A stretch of 64,000 bases of DNA from Desulfopila sp. IMCC35006 (GCF_005116645.1 NZ_SWCM01000009.1:1-64000); one strand, 5' to 3'; shown: positions 16,661 to 26,422, counted from the stretch's first letter. Notes: generated by a model from the letters alone, not told the origin. Numbers and translations are program-made.

Positions 16661-18293
16661 AATATGCTCCTTTTTTTTCGAGAACCACAAAAATGGTTTC
16701 AAAAAGGATATTAAAATCCAGTACGAGGTTCCTGTTGTATATGTAGTATAAATCCAGGAGGATCATGTCCTCAAATGTAACTTCGCTCCGCCCGGTTACC
16801 TGCCAAAGACCGGTAATTCCAGGTCGAACGGACGTGCGTTTCTTATGCCAATCATTGTATATCTCAAACTCGTAAGGCAGGCATGGTCTCGGTCCAACAA
16901 GGCTCATAGAACCGAGCAAGACATTGATCAATTGCGGCAACTCATCCATGCTGAACTTTCGTATCAATCTGCCAACCCTGGTGACCCTTGGATCGTCGAC
17001 AATTTTGAGTGGAGTTTTTTCACTCCCGTTATTATCGATCTCTCCTTTTATAAGTTGCGTTACGTAGTCTTTATGAATTTTATTGTCCGACTCTACCCTC
17101 ATGGAACGAAACTTGTTCATCGTATAAGTCACTCCATTCTCACCTATCGCCAGAAACCGGTATAAAACAGGTCCTGGTGAATCACGTTTGATGGCCACGG
17201 CAATGAAGAGTAATAGCGGTGACAATAAAAGAAGAAGAGGCAGCGATATCAGTACATCAAAACAATATTTCACTCGATTAAACAATCCGCTGTGTTTCTG
17301 GGAGCAAAGCAAAATCATAGGCATGCCGGAAAAGTTCTCGAGAGACAATTTCATCTTAATGATCGGCAGCAGCTTTGGCGAGAACCATGCATTGATTCCA
17401 GCTGAAGTACAGTAATCAAGTATGGAGAACAGGCCCGTTTTATCGATGCTTTCATCAGTGATGATAATGTCATCAATGTTATATTTTTTTACTATATCTG
17501 GAAGATTGTCGATGCTTCCCAATTGCTCCTTGATAAAATTTTTCTTGAATCGAGTGAATTTAAGATCGCGGTTCGCTTGCACTCCCAGGGTTCCGACAAC
17601 CCAAAAAGGTGCATTGTTGGCAACGATGTGACTCGTTATGTTAGCCACATCACTATCGGAGCCTATTATGACAATCTGTCTCCTAAAACGTCGTCTCAGC
17701 CATTTGAAAAAAACAATATGGACCAGAAAGAGTCTATTTATTATCAACAGAATAGAAGCGAGCAAGAAACAAATAAAAATAACAAATTCATTCGTCATGC
17801 AAACCGGTATACCATTTTTGCAAACCAAACCGGTTATTCCGAAAAAGAAAACGGCCATACCAAAAGCCATCAGGAAATCGAGCAAATGGCTCCAAAAATA
17901 TCTACTGAGAAACAGACATACAATTGCCCCGCATAGTAATGTTATGAGAAAGAGTGAAAAGTTCGTCTCCAGCAGAGTAGAACTATTAAGGAAAAAAACT
18001 ATAAGGCCAAGAGTCAGAAAAGACCATCCAGAAGCTTTAAGCAAATTTTTTATATGTTCTTTTCGCGAATAAAGGAAATGGTAATTATAGAGGCGATAGC
18101 TCTGAAAAAACGAAATAGTTACCAGGCTCAGGACGATAAAACCGATTGTCGCTTCGATATCGCGCCATAGAAAAAAACTCCATCCTGTCAGCCACAGCCC
18201 TAGAGAGAAGGCTCCAGCTGCCACAGCTAGATCAGCTGCTAGTAAAATGAGATTATAACCATCGGATGCTGATAATTTATTTTTCATTAACAA
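16659..18293 (-). CDS. Undecaprenyl-phosphate sugar phosphotransferase (initiating)
   Basis: A 544-aa polyprenol-phosphate hexose-1-phosphate transferase of the WbaP/CpsE type, which starts repeat-unit assembly on the inner-membrane lipid carrier. The N-terminal half has about four transmembrane helices and a Rossmann-like domain (RRQIVIIGSDSD near residue 205). A re-entrant/TM helix (VLISLPLLLLLSPLLLF) near 350 precedes the catalytic domain. Hallmarks there are AIKRDSPGPVLY, KFRSM, RKFSMDELPQLINVL, SLVGPRP and RPGITGLWQV. This matches the sugar transferase usually paired with XrtA exosortases. It ends just before the exosortase gene, with a gap of about 14 bp. Confidence 0.93.
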   Translation of the reverse strand: MLMKNKLSASDGYNLILLAADLAVAAGAFSLGLWLTGWSFFLWRDIEATIGFIVLSLVTISFFQSYRLYNYHFLYSRKEHIKNLLKASGWSFLTLGLIVFFLNSSTLLETNFSLFLITLLCGAIVCLFLSRYFWSHLLDFLMAFGMAVFFFGITGLVCKNGIPVCMTNEFVIFICFLLASILLIINRLFLVHIVFFKWLRRRFRRQIVIIGSDSDVANITSHIVANNAPFWVVGTLGVQANRDLKFTRFKKNFIKEQLGSIDNLPDIVKKYNIDDIIITDESIDKTGLFSILDYCTSAGINAWFSPKLLPIIKMKLSLENFSGMPMILLCSQKHSGLFNRVKYCFDVLISLPLLLLLSPLLLFIAVAIKRDSPGPVLYRFLAIGENGVTYTMNKFRSMRVESDNKIHKDYVTQLIKGEIDNNGSEKTPLKIVDDPRVTRVGRLIRKFSMDELPQLINVLLGSMSLVGPRPCLPYEFEIYNDWHKKRTSVRPGITGLWQVTGRSEVTFEDMILLDLYYIYNRNLVLDFNILFETIFVVLEKKGAY

Positions 18294-18307
18294 TTACTTA
18301 TGGGTAA

Positions 18308-19171
18308 TTATCTGGCCTTAGACAGGTACCGGTCAAGGGAAACAAATCCCACTAAAAAGACGAGGAAAACGCTCCAGCTTATAACAACATGGGGCCTATA
18401 TTCTGCCAAGGTCGGACTTATATAATGTGCAGCAAGAATAATGGTTGCAATCCGAACCATACCGGCAAGAAGAGCCAGGGGGATGAACCCGAGCATCACT
18501 ACCAGGCGACCAACCATAGTTTGCTTGAAGCCTGCAGCATAAAAAAGGAGGCAGACAAAATAAGAAAAGAAGTACCGTATTCCACTGCAACTATCGGCCA
18601 CGAATAGAGTTGTTTGTGATAAATGAATATAAAAATCGTCCCGGTAAAGTTCCACTCCCAGAAATCTTGCGATCTTAACTGCACCCCATGTGCTGCTCAG
18701 ACGAATCTGCTCAGCAATTGCGGCATAAATTGCCAGTGGGATCGGTGTCATGGTCACAAGAAAAAACAGAGGGAAAGCAGTTTTCTTAAATATCGCGCTT
18801 CCAAAAAGCAGGAGTATTAGTCCTCCGGATATACAAAGCAATGACAGAACCGCAAGGATCAGGAAGTACTCTGTATATTTGCTGAGAAAAAAAAGAATAA
18901 TACCTGTCAGGGTGACGAGTAGACCAGACAACCAATTGGCTTGAAGTGGCAATTGTTTTATTTCGGCAAATCTACGCCACAGTATATATCCAGAGAAGAT
19001 TGGAACAAAAAGCCCGATGGAACTGTCGTTTCGCTGCAGGACTGCTGAGAATACAGTCACTAAGGCAGGACGATAGAAAGTTATCCCAAGGCCGGAGAGG
19101 ATGAGGACAAAGATTAAAAAACGGATAAATAAACGGCCTCGTCCGTCTGAAGATATACTATTTTTTATCAT
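18308..19171 (-). CDS. xrtA: Exosortase (XrtA/EpsH type)
   Basis: An inner-membrane transpeptidase-like protease predicted to cleave PEP-CTERM sorting signals. About eight hydrophobic segments are present. The catalytic residues are recognisable: Cys in VADSCSGIRYFFSY, Arg in LAGMVRIATI, and His in RPHVVISW near the C-terminus. Start placed at MIKNSISSDGRG (287 aa), which follows a GAGGGTGGG stretch; the open frame extends 27 codons further upstream without family resemblance. XrtA assignment rests on context: EPS genes, PrsK, PrsR, Wzc-like and kinase genes all sit nearby. Three PEP-CTERM substrates are in the window. Confidence 0.92.
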   Translation of the reverse strand: MIKNSISSDGRGRLFIRFLIFVLILSGLGITFYRPALVTVFSAVLQRNDSSIGLFVPIFSGYILWRRFAEIKQLPLQANWLSGLLVTLTGIILFFLSKYTEYFLILAVLSLLCISGGLILLLFGSAIFKKTAFPLFFLVTMTPIPLAIYAAIAEQIRLSSTWGAVKIARFLGVELYRDDFYIHLSQTTLFVADSCSGIRYFFSYFVCLLFYAAGFKQTMVGRLVVMLGFIPLALLAGMVRIATIILAAHYISPTLAEYRPHVVISWSVFLVFLVGFVSLDRYLSKAR

Positions 19172-19315
19172 TTTTATATGAACCCACCCTCTTTTCTCTG
19201 ACTTGAGAGATGCAGGAGCCAACCAAGAGTCAAGGAGGGTCCAACATGTCAATAAAATTACTGTATCACAATTTTGATATCGTTAGTTAGAGATTTATTG
19301 GTACTGAATATTTTG

Positions 19316-19350
19316 CGGAAAAAAAAAGGCAGAGCCGTTAAGCCCTGCCT
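19316..19350 (-). terminator. Rho-independent terminator after PEP-CTERM gene 1
   Basis: On the minus strand, the stem AGGCAGGGC/GCTCTGCCT with loop TTAACG is followed by a run of nine T. It sits about 25 bp past the stop codon at 19374. Confidence 0.85.
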
Positions 19351-19373
19351 CGTGTTTCCGATTTGCCGGAAAA

Positions 19374-20087
19374 TTAAGCAACTATTTTTTTCCTGCGCAT
19401 CGCAGCCAGCCCGAATATCCCAAAGCCAATAAGAAGCGTGGTGGCTGGTTCGGGGACGGCTTTTGCTTTCACCAGGTAGTCTTGATTACCACCATTACCT
19501 AAGGCTCCATCTGTTGGGTTAACGGCCACTAGCCATTGATTAACATATAATCCATTATCCCCTGCACGTTCCCATAACCCATTATCACCGTTTTTTGCCA
19601 ATACCCCGTACGTCCCATCTGCCAAAACCCCATACGTATCATCTGTAAAAATAGTTCTATAGTTTGCAGTTTTGAGGACGCCAAGGATCTCCCATATTGC
19701 TCCTTGCCCTAATGTTTTAATATCAGCTGCAGGATTATTTTCATAAACAGTTGTCTTTGTAGCCCAGTCGGCTATCCATGTGACAAGCTTTGCTGTCTCA
19801 GCATCCATTTTGTCAGTGACAGAATAAAAACCGAATACATCAGTATATGGATTCAAATCATCATGTGATATGCAAAAGGTCTCTGATGGAAGCTGATCAA
19901 ACTGTATCTCCCCACCATCTCCTTTCGTATAAGCCGTAACTTCATAATCGCCTAAATAATTAGTCCCAGTAACTGTAGGATATTTTGGATCGATTGTCAG
20001 AGTACCGGTACCAATAAAAGCTGCCAGGGCCGTTAACGGAAAAAAAAGGGCCAGCAATGAGACCGCCGCCAAAAACTGTTTCTTCAT
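19374..20087 (-). CDS. PEP-CTERM sorting-domain protein 1
   Basis: A 237-aa exported protein. Residues 1-23 form a Sec signal peptide (LAAVSLLALFFPLTALA). The C-terminus is a canonical PEP-CTERM signal: VPEPATTLLIG, a hydrophobic helix, then AMRRKK. Exosortase would cut at the PEP site after membrane insertion. The middle carries short internal repeats (TYGVLADGTYGVLAKNGD, GDNGLW twice). The mature domain is not recognised; it probably becomes part of the extracellular matrix. Expression is predicted from a sigma-54 promoter at 20148-20164 and ends at a strong terminator. Confidence 0.9.
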   Translation of the reverse strand: MKKQFLAAVSLLALFFPLTALAAFIGTGTLTIDPKYPTVTGTNYLGDYEVTAYTKGDGGEIQFDQLPSETFCISHDDLNPYTDVFGFYSVTDKMDAETAKLVTWIADWATKTTVYENNPAADIKTLGQGAIWEILGVLKTANYRTIFTDDTYGVLADGTYGVLAKNGDNGLWERAGDNGLYVNQWLVAVNPTDGALGNGGNQDYLVKAKAVPEPATTLLIGFGIFGLAAMRRKKIVA

Positions 20088-20147
20088 AACTCACTCCTTG
20101 TTGATTTGTGTTGACCTAACTGGTTTACATTTCTAGACACTGGCTTT

Positions 20148-20164
20148 TGCATTTTACGAGCCAA
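20148..20164 (-). promoter_or_regulatory. Sigma-54 promoter of PEP-CTERM gene 1
   Basis: The minus strand reads TTGGCTCGTAAAATGCA, with GG and GC separated by exactly 10 bases as needed for -24/-12 recognition by RpoN. The -12 element is about 62 bp upstream of the ATG. The same kind of element precedes the other two PEP-CTERM genes. A weak match to a shared upstream box (TGTTGCGGAAATATGG, 20276-20291) lies further upstream. Confidence 0.78.
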
Positions 20165-20432
20165 AAAAGACAACGCCAGGGCAATTTTTTAACTTATTGA
20201 AATTAGGTTTTTTTCATTGAGGCGGTCAGCGAAAATATGGAAAGGGCAAGGATTTTTTCCTGAATAACGGAAAAATGTTGCGGAAATATGGAGTAGGATT
20301 GATTGCGCTAAGAGTGCCTGCGAACAGTTTTGAGGGCCCTGTTCCGACTTGATCAATTAGTGACAAAAATCTGCAGATATGGTTAATAAGGAAAAGTTAG
20401 TTAAAAGTTAACATCTTTGGAAGGAGTTGATT

Positions 20433-21143
20433 ATGTTACGAATACTGATATTTTTCTCTTGCCTGCTTATGATGGGTGGCAACATGGTGGCGTTTGCCGC
20501 GCAGTCAACGGTAGATGTTCCCGTTTCGGCTCAACAAAAAGATTCCGCACTGAAGGAAATACTCGGAGCCGATGGAAAAAAAATGCAGCGTGAGCAGGCA
20601 TATGTTATCGGCATTGGCGACATCCTTTCCGTAGGCTTGTACGAGGAAGGAGATATGTCAGCAACCGCAGCAATGAAACAGCCAGGTGAAGGTGCAGGGG
20701 GAACTCAACCGGGCATCCAGGTGATGATGGATGGCCGGATATCGCTGAAAGATATTGGCGATGTGGAAGTTTCCGGCCTGACCCTTGCAGAACTCGCCGA
20801 CTATCTCAAAAAACTCTACTCTAAAATCTACGACAACCCTATTGTCATCACCACTCTAGTCCAAAGCAACAGCCTGAACTATACGGTTATGGGCAAAGTC
20901 CTGAAACCCGGAATTTTCAAACTTGAGCATCCAATGACCCTGGTCCAGGTGGTTGCCCAGGCTGGTGGATTTGACGAGTGGGCCGGTCGGGAGATTACCG
21001 TTGTCCGAAAAAATGTCAGCAAAGAGGACGCCCCACTCTTTAAGAACAATACCCTGAAATTTGACTATGCCGATTTCATCGCCGGCAAGGCCCTCGATCA
21101 AAATATTTTTGTCCGCTCCGGCGATATTATCATTATCGATTGA
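20433..21143 (+). CDS. Polysaccharide export protein (Wza-like, SLBB)
   Basis: A 236-aa outer-membrane/periplasmic export protein. The signal peptide covers about residues 1-21 (LIFFSCLLMMGGNMVAFA). The polysaccharide export domain follows (YVIGIGDILSVGLYEEGD near 65-82, VMMDGRISLKDIGDVEVSGL near 98-117), then an SLBB domain (YTVMGKVLKPGIFKL and VVAQAGGFDEWAG). It lacks the long C-terminal helix of E. coli Wza, as in many EPS systems. Start at 20433 is set by AAGGAG six bases upstream. It is convergent with the kinase gene. Confidence 0.92.
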   Translation: MLRILIFFSCLLMMGGNMVAFAAQSTVDVPVSAQQKDSALKEILGADGKKMQREQAYVIGIGDILSVGLYEEGDMSATAAMKQPGEGAGGTQPGIQVMMDGRISLKDIGDVEVSGLTLAELADYLKKLYSKIYDNPIVITTLVQSNSLNYTVMGKVLKPGIFKLEHPMTLVQVVAQAGGFDEWAGREITVVRKNVSKEDAPLFKNNTLKFDYADFIAGKALDQNIFVRSGDIIIID

Positions 21144-21187
21144 ACGAGGTGCCCCGGTCAAAAGCGGCCAGAATTGCAGGTGCATTC

Positions 21188-22057
21188 CTACTCGTAATAG
21201 CCGCCATAATAAGAACCGTAGCCTTTGATGATCGACTCCTGCAGGGGATTGATATATTGATCGTTAAAGACCACACCCAGTATCCGTTCTTCGCCGATTA
21301 TATTGACAATTTTCTGAATCTGGGCCCTGCCTGAGCAGCTCTGGCGGACGACCAGGATCACCGCATCGACCTGTCCGGCAAGCACACTCGACTCCGCGGC
21401 TACCAGCAGCGGCGGAGTGTCGAAAATAATAATTCGATCCTCATACCTGCTGGATAATTCCTCAACCAATGCAGCCATCCGGGTTGAACCGAGCAGTTCG
21501 GCAGGATTGGCGGGCGGTTTGCCACTCGGCAATACCGACAATGATTTGATTGCAATTTTGGCGATCAGCTCGGGTAAGGCGGCCTCATCCAGCAGGTAAT
21601 CAACCAGCCCCCGGCTGTTGTTCAGCCCAAACATCTTTGCCATTGCCGGCTTACGCAAATCACAATCAACCAGCAAGGCATGTTGATCCAACCCGCGGGC
21701 CAGTGATATGCCCAGATTAGCCGTTACAAAACTCTTGCCCTCTTTGGGAAGAGCAGAAGTTATCATAATGGTTTTTGGCATCGTCCTGCCATCCAGAGGA
21801 TGAAGGATACGTGATCTGAGCGTCTTAAACACCTCCGGCAGATAGCTGTCATCGTTGACTGCCTGGTAAAGACGTTCGTCCCATTTACCACTCTGACTAT
21901 TGCCTCGTTGATGCTGCGGGGTAACTTTTTCCTGGCTGGAGACTGGAATTGGTTCTGCTGGATATTGCTTTAGTTGTTGTATTTTTCTCTCAGCTACCTG
22001 CCGTTCGAAATCCTGATCGTACTGAGCTTTTTTGAGAACTTCCGAAATTTTAGCCAT
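21188..22057 (-). CDS. XrtA-associated tyrosine autokinase (CpsD/BY-kinase)
   Basis: A 289-aa cytoplasmic bacterial tyrosine kinase that controls polysaccharide polymerisation and export with the Wzc-like partner encoded just upstream. Walker A is SALPKEGKSFVTANLG near residue 104, Walker A-prime is ALLVDCDLRKPAM near 133, and Walker B is IIIFDTPP near 213. The C-terminal tail ends YGSYYGGYYE, a tyrosine cluster that is the autophosphorylation site in this family. It is encoded separately from the chain-length protein rather than fused. A long palindromic repeat (22092-22220) separates the two genes. Confidence 0.93.
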   Translation of the reverse strand: MAKISEVLKKAQYDQDFERQVAERKIQQLKQYPAEPIPVSSQEKVTPQHQRGNSQSGKWDERLYQAVNDDSYLPEVFKTLRSRILHPLDGRTMPKTIMITSALPKEGKSFVTANLGISLARGLDQHALLVDCDLRKPAMAKMFGLNNSRGLVDYLLDEAALPELIAKIAIKSLSVLPSGKPPANPAELLGSTRMAALVEELSSRYEDRIIIFDTPPLLVAAESSVLAGQVDAVILVVRQSCSGRAQIQKIVNIIGEERILGVVFNDQYINPLQESIIKGYGSYYGGYYE

Positions 22058-22091
22058 GTTGGTCTTTTAATCCTTCTTTCTTCCCAAGGTT

Positions 22092-22220
22092 GATGGTGTC
22101 GTAAAAACACATCATCTTCTTCGTTGTAGCGAATTTCACTATCATTACGACGTACCTTAGTACGCCGAAATAATAGTGAAATTCACACGCCTCGAATATG
22201 AAGCTTTTTACTTAACCATC
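22092..22220. repeat. Long palindromic repeat, family B copy 1
   Basis: It begins GATGGTGTCGTAAAAA and ends GCTTTTTACTTAACCATC, the same ends as the copy at 56905-57032. The arms contain CTTCGTTGTAG and the inner pair GAATTTCACTAT and ATAGTGAAATTC. The whole unit could fold into one long hairpin between the Wzc-like and kinase genes. Confidence 0.82.
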
Positions 22221-22350
22221 TCAATTTTGATTTTTTTACGAGTTTGTCAAGATTATTGCTTTCAATAATACGACGCATGGCTGCGGCTACTGTTCTTAGT
22301 CGCTTCATTAAGCTTACGTTTATTTCTATTGAATGGCAAGAAACCGTGCT

Positions 22351-23940
22351 TCAGACAATAATCCGTCCCTGCTTCCAGAGAATACCAAGTGCGGCAACAA
22401 GGACTACTGCCCAGGTAAGAAAAGAAGCCGTCCCGACAATTGTCCAGATGCGCTGCCTGACTATTTCTCTTTTCAGCGGCAATCGAGGAATGGAGCAGAG
22501 AACCTCAAAGGGAAAAGCTGCATCGAGTTGTTCCGGAAATCGAAATGAAGTGTCTAATTTTTCGAGCAGGAGCGCCCCGGCCCCGCCGGCACCGCACCCC
22601 AGCAACAGGACAAGGCCCATAATCTTGAGGAAATTGGGTTTGACCGGTTTGATCGGCGACTGAGCAAAGTCCTCAATCTTGAATTGACTGCCCCGCTGCT
22701 TTCGTTCAAGGTTCAGTGCTGATCCAGCCTGGAGATTCTGACCCATAAGAAAATCATAATGGCGTTTCAGTTCCCCATATTCCCTGGTCAGCGCAGACCA
22801 CTCAGCCTCCCGTACAGGGGCCGCGGCAATCCACTTGTCATACTGGTCGATCTGTTTTTGGATATCTTCCTTTTCTTTTCTGATATTCGTGATACTGGCA
22901 CTAATGTCTTTGAGCTGGTTCTGTAAACTTACCAGGGTTTTATCAGTCAAATCATCAGCACTGTACGTTTTTGAGGAGGATGCAGACTTTGGTTCAGTCT
23001 GGATGGATTGTTCGAGTCTGGCAATCTTGTTCTCAAGGCTCTTGATTTTCGGGTGTTCTTTTTTATATTTCAGTCCCAGGCGTTGCAGTTCGGCCCGCAG
23101 CTGCTCCAGTTGTTCCGCCGGGCTTAATATCTGCACCGAATTGCCTGCGGTAGAAGCAAGATTTGCCTGTTTAGCTTCCAACAGCTCTTTTCGGGTAGCA
23201 ATCTGATCACGCAGCATGGCATATGTCTGTTCCTGGGTCTGAATGGACTCCTGCCGGCTTTGATAATTGTTTTGCAGGGCAATTAATCGCGCCATATTGG
23301 TCTCGCGCTGATCGGCCATTTCATTAAAATATTTGAGCTTGTAATCGCGCATGACCGCTTCTTTACTGTCGAGCATCTTCTTGGCCATGTTCAATTCTTC
23401 CTGGGTATACGCTGAAGTTTCAGAAGCTCTGTCTTCACGATACTTCATGTTTTCGCCAATGAATCTTGCTGCCAGAGCATTGACAACCCTGGCTACTTTG
23501 TCGGGATTACCCCCCATATAAGATATGGTAAAGGTATCCCCGTCTTTTGATGGAGTTATCCTGATGTCTTTGCGCATCTTTTCGATAACATCTTCCATAG
23601 CAAGAACTTCTCTTTCTGTCTGGTACAAATTTTCATCGGTAATAATCTTTTCAAGGCTGGTCCTGCTGGTGACAATCTGGGTTAAGGTGCTGACGACATC
23701 CTGCAATTTTGATTTATCATCGGGCAACATTCTCCCGGTATTAACCATTTGCTGTTGATAACTGAGTAAACTGTCACTCTGGTACACTTTCGGTTGGATA
23801 AGATAAACACTGAGCCCTACTGTTAAAGCAGTGAGGATGCAACTTGCCAGAAGCGCCTTTCGGCGGACGGCAATGTCAATCAATTGTACTATCAATGGTA
23901 CCGGAGATGTTGCCATCTCTTGCATTTGCATCTCTTCCAT
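22351..23940 (-). CDS. Wzc/GumC-like chain-length determinant
   Basis: A 529-aa inner-membrane polysaccharide co-polymerase of the XrtA-type EPS system. There is one N-terminal TM helix (ASCILTALTVGLSVYL, about 33-50) and one C-terminal TM helix (ASFLTWAVVLVAALGIL, about 505-522). Between them lies a long periplasmic coiled coil (about 190-410, rich in E, K, Q). The proline motif SPIKPVKPNFLKIMG near 450 is the GNVR/Wzz signature before an additional hydrophobic stretch. No kinase domain is fused; the kinase is the next gene. Together they set chain length and gate export through the Wza-like protein. Confidence 0.92.
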   Translation of the reverse strand: MEEMQMQEMATSPVPLIVQLIDIAVRRKALLASCILTALTVGLSVYLIQPKVYQSDSLLSYQQQMVNTGRMLPDDKSKLQDVVSTLTQIVTSRTSLEKIITDENLYQTEREVLAMEDVIEKMRKDIRITPSKDGDTFTISYMGGNPDKVARVVNALAARFIGENMKYREDRASETSAYTQEELNMAKKMLDSKEAVMRDYKLKYFNEMADQRETNMARLIALQNNYQSRQESIQTQEQTYAMLRDQIATRKELLEAKQANLASTAGNSVQILSPAEQLEQLRAELQRLGLKYKKEHPKIKSLENKIARLEQSIQTEPKSASSSKTYSADDLTDKTLVSLQNQLKDISASITNIRKEKEDIQKQIDQYDKWIAAAPVREAEWSALTREYGELKRHYDFLMGQNLQAGSALNLERKQRGSQFKIEDFAQSPIKPVKPNFLKIMGLVLLLGCGAGGAGALLLEKLDTSFRFPEQLDAAFPFEVLCSIPRLPLKREIVRQRIWTIVGTASFLTWAVVLVAALGILWKQGRIIV

Positions 23941-24232
23941 CTCTTCCGGTTGCTCCCTTATTCAATTTCGATCATTTATCCAGCTGAGAAAGTCAGCTAA
24001 GGTAAAGCATAGAAGAAATAGCATTATTTTTCAAATGAAAGATGAAATGCGTACATATGGGCTCAATTATCTTTAGCGACGATATTTTTGCAGAAGAATA
24101 TTATAGAACAGACAGAAGGAGCATAGCGTCGGCCCTTGGGGTATACTATCAACCCGAAGAGTTTCTTCGGGAGCGCGAAAGCCACCTCCCCGCTTCCAGG
24201 GGCAAGATCCACCCCAACGTTTCTATTGCATC
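23941..24232. other. Divergent intergenic region before prsK, possible structured leader
   Basis: A 292-bp region separating the chain-length gene (minus) from prsK (plus). At 24152-24170 a strong hairpin is formed by CCCGAAG, AGTTT, CTTCGGG. It is followed by GCGCGAAAGCCACC and another short stem (CCCCGCTTCCAGGGG). This vaguely recalls a c-di-GMP-I riboswitch core, but the conserved GCAAACC half is missing. Structured leader: plausible. Riboswitch: not supported. Confidence 0.35.
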
Positions 24233-26335
24233 ATGCTTATACCTTTTTTCTACACCCTGAATGTATTGATCTTACTCGCAGGTCTTCTAGGCTTTCGCCA
24301 GGGCAGTGGTGAAAAGTACTTTTCTATCGCCCTGGTCCAATCCCTTCTGGTCTTGCCTCTTCTTGCCTGTGAGTATCTCTTTTTGGCCTATTCTTATGAA
24401 CTGCAGATCGTGCAGCTGGTCCTTTTTTCTGAAATCATCTTCGGTCTGATCTGGTTTTCGCTGGCCTTGCGTATGCGACAGGCGACGCAGGACTCTGTTC
24501 GTGATGTACGGCTCCATTTTCTGGCTGAAATTATTTTTGGAGCTGTATCGATGAGCATAGCCGGGTACTTGCTGGCATTTCATTCGGTCATTCTGGTTTT
24601 CGACAATGGCGTTTTATTCCAGGCAGATAGCCTGATCTATTTTTTCAATCTCTTTGTCCTGGCGGCAGTGCTCTATTCTGCCTGGCGCCTGGAGCAGTTC
24701 TGGCGATCGCTCGACAAAGCACGACGTTGGGAATATCGGTTTCTCGTGGTCGGCAGCTATCTGGTCTGTGCCGCCATGGCCTGGGCCAGCTCCTACCGTC
24801 TGACATATCTGACCATATTGCCCAAACATCTGCAGCTGTTGTCGTTACTGCTGTTTTCCGGCTGGATCATGATAGCCTATGAGGTGTTTCATCACCGGTT
24901 GCTCCAACGCAGGATCATTGTCTCGCGCAGGGTTGTCTATACCTTTGTCGTGCCCTCCCTGCTGGCTATCTATCTAACGTTTCTAGGCATAATCTCCCTG
25001 CTGATGCGGACCTTCGGCCTGGAGATGTTCTTTGTCCTGAAGTGGCTGTTCGTGGCTCTTGGGTTTGTTGCTGTCGGACTTTTTATCTGCTCCGGGCGAA
25101 TTCGCCGCCGGACCCATTTCTTTATCAGCAGGAACTTTTATGCCAATAAATACGAATACCGGGATGAGTGGCTGGCTCTTTTGCAGCAGCTCCAGGGAGC
25201 AGCGAGCGATGCCGAGGTAGTCAAAGCCCTTGGGGAAGTCCTGGCCGGCTGTCTCTATACCAAGGAAATAATGATCTGGCTTGGAGCCGGCAATTCCTCC
25301 CAAGGCTATACCCTGGTCTTTACCCCGGAAAAACTGCAAAACAAACGCCACGAATTTCTGCTTAGTGCAAACGATCCCCTGGTCAACTACTTGCACAGCC
25401 ATGCTTATTTCAATAGCGATGAGCAGGAACCGGACGAGTCCTGGCAGGAAGTAAAAAAAGCCACGGCGCCTTTTTTTTCCTCCCTGGGCCTGAAAATCAT
25501 TGTACCAATGGCTATCGGCACTCAGCTTACCGGCTTTATTGGTCTCGGCCCGGAGTATACCGGGGCGGAATACGGGCATGACGATTTTGATCTGCTTACC
25601 GCCCTTGGCAGTCAGACAGCTGCAGCCCTGCTGGCGCTGCGAGTGGCTGAAGAAATGGCTCATACCAGGGAGCAACAGGCCTGGCACCGGCTGTCGGCCT
25701 TTGTCCTCCATGATATTAAAAATGCCGCCACTATGCTCGCTTTGCTCCAGGAAAACGCCCCGGCACATATCCATGAGCCCGAGTTTCAGCAGGATATGCT
25801 GGAATTAGTCGATGATGCCCTAAAAAGAATGGGCAGGGTCGAGCAGCGGTTGAGTAAATTAAAAGACGAAATCAAACCTTCCTGGCAAGATCTGGAACTT
25901 AATGCTTTTTTACGAAACTGTATCCGTAGCATAAAGAAAAAACTGCCATCTCTGCAGATCACTTTTGCAGGTGCAAAGACAATACAAGTGCGGAGCGATC
26001 CGGAACTTCTTGGTTCAGTAATGGAAAATCTGCTACTTAATGCCTATGAGGCCGGAGGAGAGGGAACGCTTATCCACTTAGAAACCGATAAGCACGATGA
26101 CGCTCATCAAGTTGCTCTGAAAATTATTGATAATGGCCCGGGAATCGCGATCGAGCTGCTGCCTGATGCTTTATTTGAACCGTTTAGAACGAACAAGGAT
26201 GGAGGGAGTGGAATAGGTTTGTGGCAGGTGCAAAGAGTGGTAACGAGTCTTCAAGCCACTATCTCCGCCGATAACAATCCGGACGGTGGGGCACAATTTG
26301 TGATTCTGCTGCCTTTGGCAGGAGGTGTCGAATAA
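24233..26335 (+). CDS. prsK: PEP-CTERM system sensor histidine kinase PrsK
   Basis: A 700-aa membrane histidine kinase. The first 290 residues hold about eight TM helices. A GAF-like domain follows (about 310-460; LKIIVPMAIGTQLTGFIGLG). The kinase core has the phospho-acceptor His in FVLHDIKNAATML near residue 492, the N box NLLLNAYEAGG, G1 DNGPGI and G2 GSGIGLWQV. The DIKN form of the H box is typical of PrsK. Its partner is PrsR at 28851-30218, and it probably signals envelope or EPS status to the PEP-CTERM regulon. No strong ribosome-binding site is seen at the ATG used. Confidence 0.93.
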   Translation: MLIPFFYTLNVLILLAGLLGFRQGSGEKYFSIALVQSLLVLPLLACEYLFLAYSYELQIVQLVLFSEIIFGLIWFSLALRMRQATQDSVRDVRLHFLAEIIFGAVSMSIAGYLLAFHSVILVFDNGVLFQADSLIYFFNLFVLAAVLYSAWRLEQFWRSLDKARRWEYRFLVVGSYLVCAAMAWASSYRLTYLTILPKHLQLLSLLLFSGWIMIAYEVFHHRLLQRRIIVSRRVVYTFVVPSLLAIYLTFLGIISLLMRTFGLEMFFVLKWLFVALGFVAVGLFICSGRIRRRTHFFISRNFYANKYEYRDEWLALLQQLQGAASDAEVVKALGEVLAGCLYTKEIMIWLGAGNSSQGYTLVFTPEKLQNKRHEFLLSANDPLVNYLHSHAYFNSDEQEPDESWQEVKKATAPFFSSLGLKIIVPMAIGTQLTGFIGLGPEYTGAEYGHDDFDLLTALGSQTAAALLALRVAEEMAHTREQQAWHRLSAFVLHDIKNAATMLALLQENAPAHIHEPEFQQDMLELVDDALKRMGRVEQRLSKLKDEIKPSWQDLELNAFLRNCIRSIKKKLPSLQITFAGAKTIQVRSDPELLGSVMENLLLNAYEAGGEGTLIHLETDKHDDAHQVALKIIDNGPGIAIELLPDALFEPFRTNKDGGSGIGLWQVQRVVTSLQATISADNNPDGGAQFVILLPLAGGVE

Positions 26336-26342
26336 TTTAACA

Positions 26343-26380
26343 AAAAAAATCCCCCAGGAACTGCCCTGGAGGATTTTATC
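26343..26380. terminator. Bidirectional terminator between prsK and PEP-CTERM gene 2
   Basis: AATCCCCCAGG and CCCTGGAGGATT form a near-perfect stem, flanked by A-rich sequence on the left and a T-rich stretch on the right. It lies between two convergent genes and can serve both. Confidence 0.7.
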
Positions 26381-26422
26381 TCATTCGAATGAAGTATATT
26401 ACTATTCTACCCCAGCAATCCT

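Noticed and set aside
24150-24210. Possible c-di-GMP-I (GEMM) riboswitch upstream of prsK
   Set aside because: GCGCGAAAGCC after a hairpin resembles one half of the motif, but the conserved GCAAACC segment and the receptor helix pairing are not present.
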